NCBI GenBank assembly: GCA_027073875.1
Contig: JALTEO010000249.1
Location: 1-7,326 of the forward strand
Length of the DNA: 7,326 nt
From: Bacteroidales bacterium
GTDB lineage: Bacteria; Bacteroidota; Bacteroidia; Bacteroidales; JALTDM01
Direction: 5' to 3'
Part shown: piece by piece, positions 6,587 through 7,326 of the stretch
How the letters are laid out: every line of letters starts with the position of its first letter
Numbering within the stretch: the first letter of the stretch is position 1
Notes under the pieces: generated by a model
The model's database searches: none
Seen by the model: only the letters and a program-made list of their open reading frames with translations
What the model was told of the DNA's origin: nothing
Translations under genes and position numbers: made by a program

Positions 6587-7326
6587 ATGTCATTTTTCTT
6601 TAGCCATCCTTCGTTGCCATCGGGCAGGGTTACATTATACCAATCTTGGAGACTATCGGTAATGGTAACTTTAATACCTTCGTGGATAATCATTAAGTCT
6701 GTTCCTTGTTCGTCGGGGGAACTTTTAATATTGACCGTAGGCGAGAAAACGATTCCTGTTTGATGTGTGGCAAGATTCTTTTTTTGCGAAAAGCTGAATA
6801 TCAGACTACTGATTGAAAGAATGAGGAGAATAATTCCTGCCCAAAAAAATAATTTTTTGAGGGAAATATTTCGTAAAAAGAGGAAAAGCAGTACAAAAAT
6901 AAGTACGAGAATAAAAGTATATAAACTGATATTTGCCCATTGATTAACGGAAAAGACAGAAATCAAATTTTGGTAAAATTCTTTGAGAAAAAATGGTTTA
7001 ATGGTCTTTATTTTATCGGTGGTATATTGTTTTGCAATATTTAGATTGTATTTTATATCCTTATCATTAGGTGCCAGTGTTAATGCTTTTTCGTAAAAAT
7101 AAATGGCATTGGTGATTTGATTTAATTTAAAATAACTGTTTCCTATGTTGTAATAAACTTCAGGTGCTTCCATTCCTGTCCTCAAGATATTTTGATAAAA
7201 CGAAAGAGCTTTTTCGTAATCTTTACGGACATAGGCATTGTTGGCAGAATCCAAAAGAATTTGTTCCGGATTTGTCTTACCAAAGATTGATAAGGAGGTA
7301 AGTATAAAAATTGATATTAATAGTTT
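6574..7326 (-). CDS. batE: BatE-like TPR/SH3 membrane protein (5' end outside window)
   Basis: Matches BatE of the Bacteroides aerotolerance (bat) operon in domain order and in several characteristic phrases. Counting from a TTG at 7254: two TPR repeats about 4-64 (including APEVYYNIGNSYFKLNQ and YEKALTLAPND), membrane segments about 107-127 and 134-156, and a C-terminal SH3-like domain about 164-226 (VNIKSSPDEQGTDL, HEGIKV, DGNEGWL). The frame stays open from 7254 to the window edge and encodes KLLISIFILTSLSIFGKTNP, clearly a signal peptide, so the true start lies just beyond 7326 and the TTG is not the start. TPR and SH3 parts are expected in the periplasm. Bat proteins (BatA and BatB have von Willebrand A domains) are linked to envelope and oxidative-stress tolerance, with unclear biochemistry. 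BatE is often last in that operon, so batD and the others are expected to the right. It converges on the small exported protein gene. Confidence 0.85.
   Translation of the reverse strand, partial: KLLISIFILTSLSIFGKTNPEQILLDSANNAYVRKDYEKALSFYQNILRTGMEAPEVYYNIGNSYFKLNQITNAIYFYEKALTLAPNDKDIKYNLNIAKQYTTDKIKTIKPFFLKEFYQNLISVFSVNQWANISLYTFILVLIFVLLFLFLRNISLKKLFFWAGIILLILSISSLIFSFSQKKNLATHQTGIVFSPTVNIKSSPDEQGTDLMIIHEGIKVTITDSLQDWYNVTLPDGNEGWLKKNDIKKI

Noticed and set aside
7292..7313. AAGGAGGT on the + strand followed by a TTG, resembling a ribosome binding site and start
   Set aside because: It is the complement of the batE signal peptide region, the phylum rarely uses Shine-Dalgarno sites, and no meaningful reading frame can be judged before the edge.

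Overview
The window looks like chromosomal DNA from a Bacteroidota bacterium, most likely a Bacteroidales- or Marinilabiliales-like lineage. The support is: a recognisable BatE (Bacteroides aerotolerance) gene; a TPR/SpoIIE phosphatase and a lamin-tail surface protein of types common in this phylum; a promoter matching the TTTG-N19-TAnnTTTG pattern; no Shine-Dalgarno sites at the starts; and two signal peptides whose predicted mature ends begin with Gln. The DNA is AT-rich. I see no tRNA, rRNA, CRISPR array, insertion sequence or phage gene.

Left part (1-6063, + strand): two genes joined by a 4-base ATGA overlap. The first is cut by the left edge, because its frame is open from base 2 with TPR-like sequence before the first possible start. 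It encodes TPR repeats, one membrane helix, a coiled coil and a SpoIIE/PP2C phosphatase domain with all four expected metal-binding Asp residues. The second encodes a 1320-residue exported multidomain beta-rich protein. Its parts are a signal peptide, several beta-sandwich modules, a jelly-roll-like module, two tandem Ig-like plus lamin-tail units, and a FlgD-like C-terminal domain. The arrangement suggests a membrane signalling phosphatase co-expressed with a large surface protein. No functional link beyond co-transcription can be shown from the sequence.

Middle (6064-6586): a short intergenic stretch with a good Bacteroidota-type promoter drives a single small gene for an exported 118-residue helical protein with an LTxxQ-type motif (Spy/CpxP-like). 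A strong intrinsic terminator follows it.

Right part (6574-7326, - strand): a convergent gene for BatE (TPR, two membrane helices, SH3-like domain), cut by the right edge. Its frame continues to the last base and encodes most of a signal peptide, so its true start, and probably the rest of a bat operon, lies to the right. The stop codon of batE lies inside the stem of the terminator between the two convergent genes.

Nothing here proves a new system. The points most worth following are the coupled phosphatase/surface-protein pair, the duplicated Ig-lamin-tail unit, and the convergent terminator built into the end of batE.
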